Under the pieces are notes generated by a model that saw nothing but the letters and a program-made list of their open reading frames with translations, was not told the origin of the DNA and searched no databases. From RGDT01 sp964630925 (GTDB lineage Bacteria > Planctomycetota > Planctomycetia > Gemmatales > Gemmataceae), in contig CAZVZK010000155.1 in the NCBI GenBank assembly GCA_964630925.1, positions 1 through 23,849 of the forward strand: a stretch of 23,849 bases of DNA, read 5' to 3'. Below, piece after piece: positions 6,445-14,209 of this stretch. The position numbers and the translations under genes were made by a program. How positions within the stretch are numbered: position 1 is the stretch's first letter; the number at the start of each line of letters is the position of its first letter.

Positions 6445-9400
6445 TCACCCCGCCGCGTCCAGCGCCGACCGCAGGTCCGCCGACAGCCGCCCCAGGCACG
6501 CCGCCGCCTCCGCGTGCGGCCCGGCCATCCCCCCGCCGTCCAGCGCCGCCCGCTCCAGCGCGTACAGCGCCTCCGCCGATGCGTGGTCGCCGAACACCCC
6601 CACCGCCCCCCGCAACTTGTGGCACGCCGCCGCCACGCCCGCGCGGTCGCCACGCCCCGCGGCGTCGGCCAGCCCCGCCAGCGACTCCGGCGCCGTATCC
6701 AGGAACAGCCTGATCAGCCCCTGCAACAGCGCCTGGTTCCCGCCCGCGTTGTCCAGGGCCGCCTCGCGCCGGAACCCCGTAGCCGACGGAACCGCGTCGC
6801 GGATCGCCGCCGCCAGGTCCTCCGCCAGGAACGGCTTCGTCAGCACCGCGTCGCACCCGGCGTCGAGGCACCGCCGCCGGTCCGCCACCAGGGCGTGCGC
6901 CGTCAACGCGATGATCGGCACCCGCGCCGTCCGCCCACGCTCCATCTCGCGGATGAGCCGTGTCGCCTCCTCCCCGCCCATGTGCGGCATCTGCCAGTCC
7001 ATCAACACAACGTCGAACGGCTGCCGCCGGAACGCCGCCACCGCGTCGCGCCCCGTCGTCACCGGCGTCGCCCGGTGCCCGCACCGCTCCAGGATGCGCA
7101 ACGCCAGGAACTGGTTGACCGGGTCGTCCTCCGCCAGCAGCACGCGCAGCCGCCGCGGCGGCGCCGCCGGCCTCCCAGACCTGTCCCGCTCCACCGGCCC
7201 CCCGGCGATGGCGGAATACACCGCCTGCACCAGCTCGCGCTCGCTGGTGGGCTTCGCCACCACGGCCGCCACGGGGGAAGCCGTCCCCCGCCCCACCCCC
7301 GACAGCAGCACCGTCGGCCCGTCAGGCAGGCCCGCGGCCCCCGGCATCGCCACGTCCAGTACGCGGACGGCCAGCCCGCCCCCCGCCAGCGCCGCCGCCT
7401 CCTCCGCCGTCGCCGCCTCCACCACCTCCAGCCCGGCCCGCTCCAGCGCGGACCGCGCCGCCGCCCGTGTCGCGGCGCTCGGCGCCGCGACGAGCACCCG
7501 GAGGCCCTGGAGGGCCCTCAACTTATCCGCCCACGACGGCGGCATCACCGCCGCCGCCGGCCTCGCCTCCACCTCCACCCGGAACGTGCTGCCCCGCCCC
7601 GGGACACTCTCCACCGAGATCCCGCCGCCCATGAGCCGCGCCAGCCGCGACGAGATCGTCAGCCCCAGACCCGTCCCCTGCCGCCGCGCGTCCCCGGCCT
7701 CCTGCTCGAACGCCCGGAAGATCGCCTCCTGCCGCGCCGGCGCGATCCCCACACCCGTGTCGCGCACCGCCAGCTCCAGACGCGAAGGCCCCGCCATCCG
7801 CGCCTCCAGCACCACCTCCCCCGCGTCCGTGAACTTGATCGCATTCCCCACCAGGTTCACCACGATCTGCCGCAGCCGCCCGCTGTCCGCCTCCAGCACC
7901 TCCGGCACCCCGTGATCCACGACGCACGCCAGCTCCAGCCCCTTCTGGTCCGCCCGCAATGCCAGCGCCTTCAGTGTCGACGCCAGCTCCTCGCGCGGGC
8001 TGAACGGCGCCGGCGACAGGTCCATCTTCCCCGCCTCGATCTTCGACAGGTCGAGGATGTCGTTGACGACGTGCAGCAGCGCCTCCGCCGACAGCCGGAT
8101 CAGCCGCGTGTACTCCCGCTGCTCCGCCGACAGCTCCGTCCCCAGCAGCAGGTCCGACATGCCCAACACGCCGTTCATCGGCGTGCGGATCTCGTGGCTC
8201 ATCCCCGCCAAAAACTCGCTCTTCGCCCGGCTGGCCGCGTCCGCCACGTCCCGCGCCTCCGCCAGCTCGCGGGCGATGCGTGCCAGCTCCTCCTCCGCCC
8301 GCCGCCGCTCCGTGATGTCGCGCGCGTTCACCACGATGTGCGTGGCCCCGTCCTCGGTGACCGCCCGCCCCATGTTCTCCACCCACCGCCACGACCCGTC
8401 CCCGTGCCGCAGACGGCACTCCGTCTTCACGATCGCGCCGCGGGCGGCGAGGCACTCCGCCATCGCGGCGGCGATGGCCGGCGCGTCCTCCGGGTGGACG
8501 TAGTCCAGCACCTGCTTGCCGCGCATCTCGTCGGCGTCATAGCCCAGCCTGGAGATCGACGGCCCGGTGTACCCCACCGTCCCGTCCGCGTGGACCGTCG
8601 TCACGAAGTCCGAGGCGTTCTCGATCAGCAGCCGGAAATGCTCCTCACTGCGGCGCAGCTCCTCCTCCAGCTTCTTCCGCCGCGTGATGTCCTGGATCTG
8701 GCTGATGAAGTACAGCGGCTCGCCCGACGCCCCCCGCGCAAGCGACACCGTCAGGATCACCCAGACCTCGTGCCCCCGCTTGTGGAGGTAGCGTTTCTCC
8801 ATCTCGAACCCGGCGATCCGCCCCGCGAGCAACGCCTCGACGTTGGCCAGGTCGGGGCTGAGGTCGTCGGGGTGCGTGATGGCCTGGAAGCCGGTCGCCA
8901 GCAGCTCCGCCTCCGAGTAGCCGACCATCGCGCACAGGGCCCGGTTGACGCTGAGGAAGTGCCCGTCGAGCCCGACGGTGGCCATGCCGATCCCCGACTC
9001 GTCGAAGGTGCGCCGGAAACGCTCCTCGCTCTCGCGCAACGCCTCCCTGGTGCGGACCGCGGACGTGATGTCGATGTTCAGGCCAGCCATCCGCAGCGGC
9101 CTCCCCGCCTCGTCGCGGACCACGGTGCCGTTGGCGATCAGGTGACGCATCCCGCCACCCGCCAGCGGGATGCGGAACTGGATGTCATAGGGGCGCACCC
9201 CGGCGATGGCGTCCTCCAGCGCCTTCATCACCGCTTCGAAGTCGTCGGGGTGGCACACCGCGCTGAAGGCCTCGAGGCTCGCCGGCACGCTGAACGGCTC
9301 CAGGCCGAACAGCCGGTAAAGCCCCTCGTCCCAGCAGGTCACCCCGGTGACGACATCCCAGTCCCAGACGCCCAGCGCGACCCCCGCCCGCGCCAGGTCG

Positions 9401-9819
9401 AACCGCTCCGCCTCATCGCGGGCCTTAAGCTCGGCCACCTTGCGTGCCGTGATGTCCATCCGCACCGCCAGCCAGCGCCCGCCCAGCGGCGTCAGCGAGG
9501 CCGCCTCGTGGAACGTGGACCCGTCCTTCCGCCTCCCCGGCAATTCGCCGTGCCAGGGCCGCCCCCCGCGTATCGCGTCCCGCAGGGGGCCGCCCCCGCC
9601 GCCCAGGTCGATCGGCCGCCCCGCCGCCTCGTCGGGCCGGTAGCCCGTCAGCGCCTGGAAGGCCGCGTTCGCCCACAGGATGACGCCGTCGGCGTCGGTG
9701 AGAGCGGCGGCGTCCGGCATCGCCTCCAGGGCGTCGGCCAGCAGGGCTCGGGGTGCCCCTGAGCGGGGATCGGGTGTCATCTGGTCGCACCGGGGGAGAG
9801 GGGGCGGCGGATCGGCCAT
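6445..9819 (-). CDS. Tripartite hybrid histidine kinase (4x PAS, HisKA, HATPase, 2x REC, Hpt)
   Basis: A 1124-aa cytoplasmic sensor kinase with no obvious membrane segment. Residues 25-125 (LLADALEAMPDAAALTD), 140-255, 260-380 and 390-505 are four PAS/PAC modules, each ending in a DIT-type PAC motif. HisKA starts near 532 with MSHEIRTPMNG, so H542 is the phosphorylated histidine. HATPase motifs are VNLVGNAIKFT (654-664), DTGVGI (687-692) and GTGLGL (715-720). A first receiver (about 772-872) is degenerate: it keeps D822 and K856 but lacks the acidic pair near its start. The second receiver (892-1010) is complete, with EDD (897-899), D941 in LMDWQMP and K995. The C-terminal Hpt domain has H1067 in CHKLRGA. 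This is the BarA/ArcB-like phosphorelay layout, and its final response regulator is not nearby. The ATG at 9819 follows 7 bp after the stop of the upstream metallopeptidase-like gene. An ATG at 9780 is an alternative. Confidence 0.93.
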   Translation of the reverse strand: MADPPPPLPRCDQMTPDPRSGAPRALLADALEAMPDAAALTDADGVILWANAAFQALTGYRPDEAAGRPIDLGGGGGPLRDAIRGGRPWHGELPGRRKDGSTFHEAASLTPLGGRWLAVRMDITARKVAELKARDEAERFDLARAGVALGVWDWDVVTGVTCWDEGLYRLFGLEPFSVPASLEAFSAVCHPDDFEAVMKALEDAIAGVRPYDIQFRIPLAGGGMRHLIANGTVVRDEAGRPLRMAGLNIDITSAVRTREALRESEERFRRTFDESGIGMATVGLDGHFLSVNRALCAMVGYSEAELLATGFQAITHPDDLSPDLANVEALLAGRIAGFEMEKRYLHKRGHEVWVILTVSLARGASGEPLYFISQIQDITRRKKLEEELRRSEEHFRLLIENASDFVTTVHADGTVGYTGPSISRLGYDADEMRGKQVLDYVHPEDAPAIAAAMAECLAARGAIVKTECRLRHGDGSWRWVENMGRAVTEDGATHIVVNARDITERRRAEEELARIARELAEARDVADAASRAKSEFLAGMSHEIRTPMNGVLGMSDLLLGTELSAEQREYTRLIRLSAEALLHVVNDILDLSKIEAGKMDLSPAPFSPREELASTLKALALRADQKGLELACVVDHGVPEVLEADSGRLRQIVVNLVGNAIKFTDAGEVVLEARMAGPSRLELAVRDTGVGIAPARQEAIFRAFEQEAGDARRQGTGLGLTISSRLARLMGGGISVESVPGRGSTFRVEVEARPAAAVMPPSWADKLRALQGLRVLVAAPSAATRAAARSALERAGLEVVEAATAEEAAALAGGGLAVRVLDVAMPGAAGLPDGPTVLLSGVGRGTASPVAAVVAKPTSERELVQAVYSAIAGGPVERDRSGRPAAPPRRLRVLLAEDDPVNQFLALRILERCGHRATPVTTGRDAVAAFRRQPFDVVLMDWQMPHMGGEEATRLIREMERGRTARVPIIALTAHALVADRRRCLDAGCDAVLTKPFLAEDLAAAIRDAVPSATGFRREAALDNAGGNQALLQGLIRLFLDTAPESLAGLADAAGRGDRAGVAAACHKLRGAVGVFGDHASAEALYALERAALDGGGMAGPHAEAAACLGRLSADLRSALDAAG

Positions 9820-9826
9820 GCCGCCG

Positions 9827-10819
9827 TCAGCCCTTGAGCTTCTCGAGCAGTTTCTTCACACTGGGGGCGACCTTGGCGTCGGGCATCTCCTCCAGGAGCC
9901 ACTCCAGGGCGGCGATGGCCTCCTTCGTCTTGCCACGCCTGGACATCTCGTGCGCAGCCTCCAGCCGCGCGCTCGCCTGCCGGTTCATCTTCGCCACCAG
10001 GGCCGCGTCGATGGCCTTGCGCGTGCCCCACGTCTGCTCCATCACCTTGTAGCCCACCGGGTCGTGCTTCTGCAACACCTCACCGTTGAACGGGAAGTAG
10101 TGCAGCTTGTCGAGGTACGCGCACGACAGCTCGGCGAAGTACTCCGCGTGGCTCGTCGTGGAATATGGCTTGACGCGCTCGCGCCCGAACACGTCCTTGA
10201 CCTTGTCATACAGGCCGCGTGCCATCGCCGCCTGATACGCCCCCTTGATGCCGGGGTTGTCACGCCCGAAGACCTGCATGTGGACCGCGTGCGACATCTC
10301 GTCCATCAGCACGCACCGCTCCAACTTCACCCACGGCTGATGCTCCCGCGTCAACGAGAGCATGTCCACGACCTCGATGTTGTGCGCCTTCAGCGGGTGC
10401 TTGCCCTTGCGTAGCATGAGCCCGCTGATGTTCCCCGTCCCCCCATAATACTTCGCCACCGCCTTCCCCAGGTCCGGGTCCGTCCTCTCCTGCCACTCCA
10501 CCCAGATCAGCAGGTTCCGCAGAGCCTTGACCGTCCGGTCCGGCAGCCGCCGCACGATTGTCCCCAGCTCCCCCTCCAGGACCGCGATCGGCTTGCGCTT
10601 CCACTTCCTGTCGTCGTTGTTCTTGTACACCTCGTCGTTGATCAGCAGCGTGAAGCCATGGATCGTCTGCTTCTCGTAGCCGGGGATCGCCGGGACCGGC
10701 TTCGGCGTGCCGACGGCCTTCGACCTGTCCTTGGCGTCCTTGTCCTGGGCGGGGGCGGCGGACGGCAGGAACAGGGCGGCCCCGGCGAGGATGGTGAGGA
10801 GGGGCAGTCGGCGCGACAT
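9827..10819 (-). CDS. Exported metallopeptidase-like protein with a DExxH in place of HExxH
   Basis: A 330-aa protein with a clear Sec signal peptide (basic MSRR, hydrophobic core to about residue 20, AAPAQ end), so it is exported. From about residue 165 it follows a planctomycete metallopeptidase pattern that usually reads HELAHAYHDQ...EYFAE. Here the motif reads CVLMDEMSHAVHMQVFG, so the first zinc histidine is D173, while E174 and H177 are kept. The third ligand region AEYFAELSCAYL (E226) is also intact, as is the HYFPFNGEVL segment after it. The aspartate codon is directly readable. Asp might still bind metal, or the protein may be inactive. The C-terminus is basic and helical. It is probably transcribed with the histidine kinase behind it, and its promoter would be in the 91-bp gap shared with the divergent kinase gene. 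Confidence 0.75.
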   Translation of the reverse strand: MSRRLPLLTILAGAALFLPSAAPAQDKDAKDRSKAVGTPKPVPAIPGYEKQTIHGFTLLINDEVYKNNDDRKWKRKPIAVLEGELGTIVRRLPDRTVKALRNLLIWVEWQERTDPDLGKAVAKYYGGTGNISGLMLRKGKHPLKAHNIEVVDMLSLTREHQPWVKLERCVLMDEMSHAVHMQVFGRDNPGIKGAYQAAMARGLYDKVKDVFGRERVKPYSTTSHAEYFAELSCAYLDKLHYFPFNGEVLQKHDPVGYKVMEQTWGTRKAIDAALVAKMNRQASARLEAAHEMSRRGKTKEAIAALEWLLEEMPDAKVAPSVKKLLEKLKG

Positions 10820-10910
10820 GCGGGGGCGTTCTCCGGGCGCGATGTGGATTCCGGGGAGGCGTCTGGACGATCTAAGTCAAGAGTACACCCGCCCCCGCCG
10901 GGATGCAAGG

Positions 10911-11759
10911 ATGCTCCTGCCGCCGCGAGTCCCCGGTTACCTCCTGCTCCAGCGCCTCGGCGGCGGCCCGTTGACATCCGTCTACGAGGCCCGCGACACC
11001 GAGTCGGGACGCCCCTGCGCCGTCAAGGTGCTCCGCCCCGACTTCGAGGATCGCGAGACCGCCGCCAAGCTGCTCCGCCGCGAGGCCAGAGTCGGCCTGG
11101 CCCTGCGCCACCCGCACCTCGTGCGAATCACCCACGCCCACGTCCTGCAAGACCCCCTCTTCCTGGTCATGGACCTCCTCCCCGGCGAATCCGTCCGCCG
11201 CCGCCTCCAGCGCGACTACCGCCTCCCCCTGGCCGACGCCCTGTGGGTGACGCGCCAGGCCGCCCAGGCGCTGGCGGCCATGCACGCCGCCGGCTTCCTG
11301 CACGGCGACATGAAGCCCGACAACCTCCGCCTCACCGGCGACGGCACGGCGGTCCTCACCGACCTCGGCTTCGCCCACCGCCCCGGCGAGAATGCGGCTT
11401 TCGTGCGTGACGGCTACCTCCTCGGTACCGCCAACTACCTGGCGCCCGAGCAGTGCGACGAGTGGCCCAGCGAGGAGCCGGCCAGTGACCTGTTCTCCCT
11501 CGGCGTATCGCTGTTCGAGATGCTGACGGGCGTGCTGCCCTACCCGCCGGGCAGCGTGCGGCAGACGATCCTCCGCCACCGCAGCGACCCGCCGGCGGAC
11601 GTGCGGGCCCACGGCACGTTCCCGCCCGCCCTGGCGGCGTTGGTCGATGACCTCCTGGCCCATGAGCCGGAGGACCGCCCGTCGGCGGGCGAGGTGGTGC
11701 GGCGTCTGGTGACGTTGGAGATCGCCGCGATGACGACTCGAGGCCGGCGGGCGGGTTGA
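10911..11759 (+). CDS. Ser/Thr protein kinase (Hanks-type), small soluble form
   Basis: A 282-aa kinase domain with no membrane anchor or C-terminal sensor. The nucleotide loop is LGGGPLTSVYEA (16-27), with Thr where a third Gly is common. The ATP lysine is K39 (CAVKVL), the helix-C glutamate E58, the catalytic loop HGDMKPDN (131-138) instead of HRD, DLG (151-153) instead of DFG, and GTANYLAPE (172-180). SDLFSLGVSLFEMLTG and a late RPSAGEVV arginine are present. HGD and DLG occur in active bacterial kinases, so activity is expected, though regulation by activation-loop phosphorylation is less likely. The ATG at 10911 begins exactly at the domain. Longer readings from 10707 or 10842 run back into the opposite gene and the gap. 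It is followed 19 bp later by a HEAT-like protein on the same strand. Confidence 0.9.
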   Translation: MLLPPRVPGYLLLQRLGGGPLTSVYEARDTESGRPCAVKVLRPDFEDRETAAKLLRREARVGLALRHPHLVRITHAHVLQDPLFLVMDLLPGESVRRRLQRDYRLPLADALWVTRQAAQALAAMHAAGFLHGDMKPDNLRLTGDGTAVLTDLGFAHRPGENAAFVRDGYLLGTANYLAPEQCDEWPSEEPASDLFSLGVSLFEMLTGVLPYPPGSVRQTILRHRSDPPADVRAHGTFPPALAALVDDLLAHEPEDRPSAGEVVRRLVTLEIAAMTTRGRRAG

Positions 11760-11778
11760 CGCCCCGTAGAGTATCCGC

Positions 11779-12813
11779 ATGCTCGAACGCCTGACGCGCT
11801 ACGACTGGACGGCCTACGAGGAACAGGAGCCGGGGGCGACGCGCATGCCGCGCCTCCTCCGCCGCTACCTGATCGGAGCGGCGGACGTGTCGCGCCGCGC
11901 CCTCCGTGCCATCTGGCAGGTGCTGGCGAGCGATGACGGAATTATCATGTCCCCCGGCCTCGTCGCGCTCACGGCCATCGCTACGGCCGACGCCCTCCCG
12001 GATCTGGACGCCGAGGGCCGCCGACGCGCCGCCCGCCTGCTCCGCGATGTCGGTGGCGACATGTGGTTCAATCGCTACGGCGGGCCGGACGAGGTGGTGG
12101 TGGCGGCCATGCGCGAGCGGCTGCCCCTGATCCGCACGCTCCTGGATGAGGACGTGCCGGATACCGTGGGGCGGGCGGCGCGGCTGCTACGTCTCCTCGG
12201 CGAGCGTGATCGCGGCGTGGCCCGTCGGATCATCACCGTCTTCCCCCGAGAACACCATCCGGGCCGCCGGGTCCGCCTCGTGACGGCGCTCGCGTATCAC
12301 GGGCGGCGGGCGTTCTTACCGTTCCTCATCGACGAGCTGGCCGACGACCCCGAGCCGGTGGTGCGCTGGCGGGCGGCCCTTGCGGTGGCGAATCGGCTGA
12401 AGGAGGACACGCCGCACCAGGAGGCGGAGCGGCTGATTCAGGTCCTGCTCGACGCCGGGGAGCAGGAGCGGATGAAGGAGCGGGTGCCGGCCATCGGCCA
12501 CGTCGATCACCGCACCTATGCCGCCGTGTTGCTGCTCGACGGCCCCCGCCTGATCGGGGCCATGCTTCGGCTCCTGCGGGCCGGCGGGAAGTTCGTGGCG
12601 TCGGCCGTCGAGCAGCTCCTCCAGCGTGCCGGCCCCTGGCCGACGGACGCGGCCTCATTGACGGCGACCCAGAAAGAGGTCCTTTCCGCGCTCGTGGCGC
12701 GGCTCGACGTCAACCCCCCGGCACCGGGGGCGATCCTCCCGTGGCACCAACTGCTCAAGCGAGCCGGCCTGCCGACCAGCCGCGAGGGGCTGCGGACGCT
12801 CGCCGGGGCGTGA
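11779..12813 (+). CDS. HEAT-repeat-like helical protein
   Basis: A 344-aa soluble, almost all-helical protein that I do not recognise as a named family. Repeated helix pairs of HEAT type are visible, for example RRVRLVTALAYHGRRAFLPFLIDEL followed by DDPEPVVRWRAALAVANRL (about 175-215), and weaker ones before and after. Such alpha-solenoids usually act as protein-binding scaffolds. There is no signal peptide or membrane segment. It starts 19 bp after the Ser/Thr kinase stop on the same strand, so the two are probably one transcription unit and it may be a substrate or adaptor of the kinase. That link is inference. Confidence 0.75.
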   Translation: MLERLTRYDWTAYEEQEPGATRMPRLLRRYLIGAADVSRRALRAIWQVLASDDGIIMSPGLVALTAIATADALPDLDAEGRRRAARLLRDVGGDMWFNRYGGPDEVVVAAMRERLPLIRTLLDEDVPDTVGRAARLLRLLGERDRGVARRIITVFPREHHPGRRVRLVTALAYHGRRAFLPFLIDELADDPEPVVRWRAALAVANRLKEDTPHQEAERLIQVLLDAGEQERMKERVPAIGHVDHRTYAAVLLLDGPRLIGAMLRLLRAGGKFVASAVEQLLQRAGPWPTDAASLTATQKEVLSALVARLDVNPPAPGAILPWHQLLKRAGLPTSREGLRTLAGA

Positions 12814-12829
12814 CCCTCTCACTCGCCCC

Positions 12830-12855
12830 CCGGGGCCGGCGGTGCCGCGCCCCGG
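12830..12855 (+). terminator. GC-rich stem-loop after the HEAT-like gene
   Basis: Positions 12830-12836 (ccggggc) pair with 12849-12855 (gccccgg), and an inner ggc/gcc pairing is possible. It starts 16 bp after the stop codon. There is no T-run after it, so it is a possible terminator or RNA-end stabiliser only. Confidence 0.3.
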
Positions 12856-12945
12856 ATGGGGCGGATGGACGCCCGTCAGTGAAGGGAACGACCCGCGGAG
12901 TGCGGACACCCCGGATAGAGGCGTGTGGACGCCCGTCAGTGAAGG
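12850..12945. repeat. Imperfect tandem repeat, two units of about 60 bp
   Basis: The 20-mer starting tggacgcccg occurs at 12866-12885 and again, identical, at 12926-12945. The element ccccggat precedes each one (12850-12857 and 12909-12916). Between them the units diverge. A shorter related string (ggtggacgcc) recurs near 13330. No start codon with plausible gene structure explains it. The gap 12814-13366 otherwise holds the inverted repeat at 12955 and the TIGR02996 remnant. Confidence 0.8.
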
Positions 12946-12954
12946 AAATGAACT

Positions 12955-13018
12955 AGGGAAACGAACTTACCCGCCGCAAATGCAAGCGGCAGAGCGACTT
13001 GCGGAAGTTCGTTTCCCT
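12955..13018. repeat. Inverted repeat with 14-bp arms
   Basis: Positions 12955-12968 (agggaaacgaactt) are exactly complementary to 13005-13018. An inner ccgcaa (12974-12979) matches ttgcgg (12999-13004) and lengthens the stem. It is in the gene-poor gap right after the tandem repeat. A further copy of the ggaaacgaac string lies near 13044, outside the pairing. It resembles a small repeat element; no transposase is nearby. Confidence 0.75.
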
Positions 13019-13147
13019 GACCCCCTCACACCCCCCCACGCGATGGAAACGAACCGCCCCGGCGACCGGGCGTGGGCAGGCGCCTGACCCCGGCGATGGT
13101 GACGCCGCGCGGGCCGTGTGGGTCGGGGGAGTCGGCTGCGTCGGCCC

Positions 13148-13300
13148 CTACGACTCCGCGCCCGCCCCTCCAGCGGTGCCCCGCCTTTGACTCCGGACCT
13201 TCGGGTGTCGCTTCAAAGAAGAGTCGGCGTAGACGAGGCGATGCACGCCTTCGTCGGGCTGCTCGCGGATCGTCCGCAGGAACGCTTCGGCGTCAATCAT
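13148..13300 (-). pseudogene. Remnant of a TIGR02996 repeat-companion domain protein
   Basis: A 50-codon reading from ATG 13300 gives MIDAEAFLRTIREQPDEG followed by VHRLVYADSSLKRH. This fits the N-terminal TIGR02996 signature, which usually reads EAFLxAIxxxPDDxxxRLVYADWLEExG. That domain is strongly expanded in Gemmata-type planctomycetes, where it heads repeat proteins. Here the match breaks down after YAD and a stop comes at 13148-13150. No repeat domain follows. It is most likely the broken start of a lost gene; a frameshift after YAD is possible. The gene would read away from the membrane-protein gene at 13367. Confidence 0.6.
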
Positions 13301-13366
13301 CGTGGCCCCCCTGATGTTCTACGGGGCGGGTGGACGCCGTGAGGCCGGCGGGATACAACGCGCGCC

Positions 13367-14209
13367 ATGGACGCCACACCCGAAACGGACGCCGGCATCC
13401 TCCCGCTGTCCGTCGAATCGGAAACGCCCCTGGTCGAGGCCACGCCGCCCCCCGCGGCCGTGACGCCCCCGCCTCCGCCCCTCCTCGCCCGCGTCTGGCG
13501 TCTCGTCAGCGGCGTCTTCGTCTTCCTCATCGTCGCGTGGCACCTCTTCTTCCTCGTCGTCCGCAACCCCCTCGACCTGTGGGACAAGTCCATCCGCGCC
13601 TGGTTCAAGCAGAAGACCTGGCGCGAGATCTCCCTCGAATCCGCCGGCGTCCCCGAATTGGGCTGGTGGGAGACCCTCGCCGCCGCCAACGCCCTCGACG
13701 ACGCCGGCGAGACCAACGGCCAGCTCTGGCGCCGCTGGGGCGCCTGGTTCCGCGTCTCCGACCACCTCACCTACCGCTTCGGCAACGGCGTCGGCTTCGA
13801 GCAGAACTGGGTCATGTTCTCCCCGCCGATGGCCCGCCGCGCCCCCTTCCTCGGCACACGCTACGAATTCACCGACGGCTCCTCGGTCACCGTCCCCTCC
13901 GACAACGAGCCGGACCCGGCACGCTTCTTCCGCGTCGGCGGCTGGCAGATGCGCAAGTACGAAGACTACATGATGAAGGGCATCGACAGCGAGGCCAACG
14001 ACGAGTACCCCATGTGGGCCGCCTACGTCCGCTCCCTCGCCCGCCGCTGGCAGGACCGCAACCCCGATGACCCGCGCGAGCTGAAACGCATCGTCCTCAT
14101 CAAACGCTACATCGAGTTCCCGCCCCCGGAGAAGCCGCCCGGCGTCTACGACCCGCCGGACCCGCGCGACGTGACCGCCTTCACCCCCGACGGGAGGCTC
14201 GCCCGGTGA
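13367..14209 (+). CDS. Single-pass membrane protein paired with HTTM protein
   Basis: A 280-aa protein with a proline- and threonine-rich N-terminal tail (about 1-40), one transmembrane helix (about 47-66, VSGVFVFLIVAWHLFFLVV) and a large polar C-terminal domain rich in Trp, Arg and Pro. I do not recognise a catalytic motif. The C-domain includes GVGFEQNWVMFSPPMARR and RFFRVGGWQMRKYEDYM. Its TGA overlaps the GTG start of the HTTM gene in a GTGA, showing translational coupling and suggesting a two-component membrane complex. The start at 13367 has no strong ribosome-binding site. The function is unknown. Confidence 0.8.
   Translation: MDATPETDAGILPLSVESETPLVEATPPPAAVTPPPPPLLARVWRLVSGVFVFLIVAWHLFFLVVRNPLDLWDKSIRAWFKQKTWREISLESAGVPELGWWETLAAANALDDAGETNGQLWRRWGAWFRVSDHLTYRFGNGVGFEQNWVMFSPPMARRAPFLGTRYEFTDGSSVTVPSDNEPDPARFFRVGGWQMRKYEDYMMKGIDSEANDEYPMWAAYVRSLARRWQDRNPDDPRELKRIVLIKRYIEFPPPEKPPGVYDPPDPRDVTAFTPDGRLAR

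Noticed and set aside
6514..9762. A 1082-aa plus-strand reading opposite the hybrid histidine kinase
   Set aside because: It is Arg/Pro/His-rich low-complexity sequence with no domain, while the other strand encodes all kinase motifs in order.
9820..9826. Separate promoter for the hybrid kinase
   Set aside because: The 7-bp gap to the upstream stop leaves no room, so the two genes are read as one transcript.
10707..10910. Longer N-terminus for the Ser/Thr kinase
   Set aside because: It would overlap the divergent metallopeptidase-like gene, and the kinase fold starts right after ATG 10911.
12850..12945. CRISPR array
   Set aside because: There are only two imperfect units, spacers are not uniform, and there are no cas genes.
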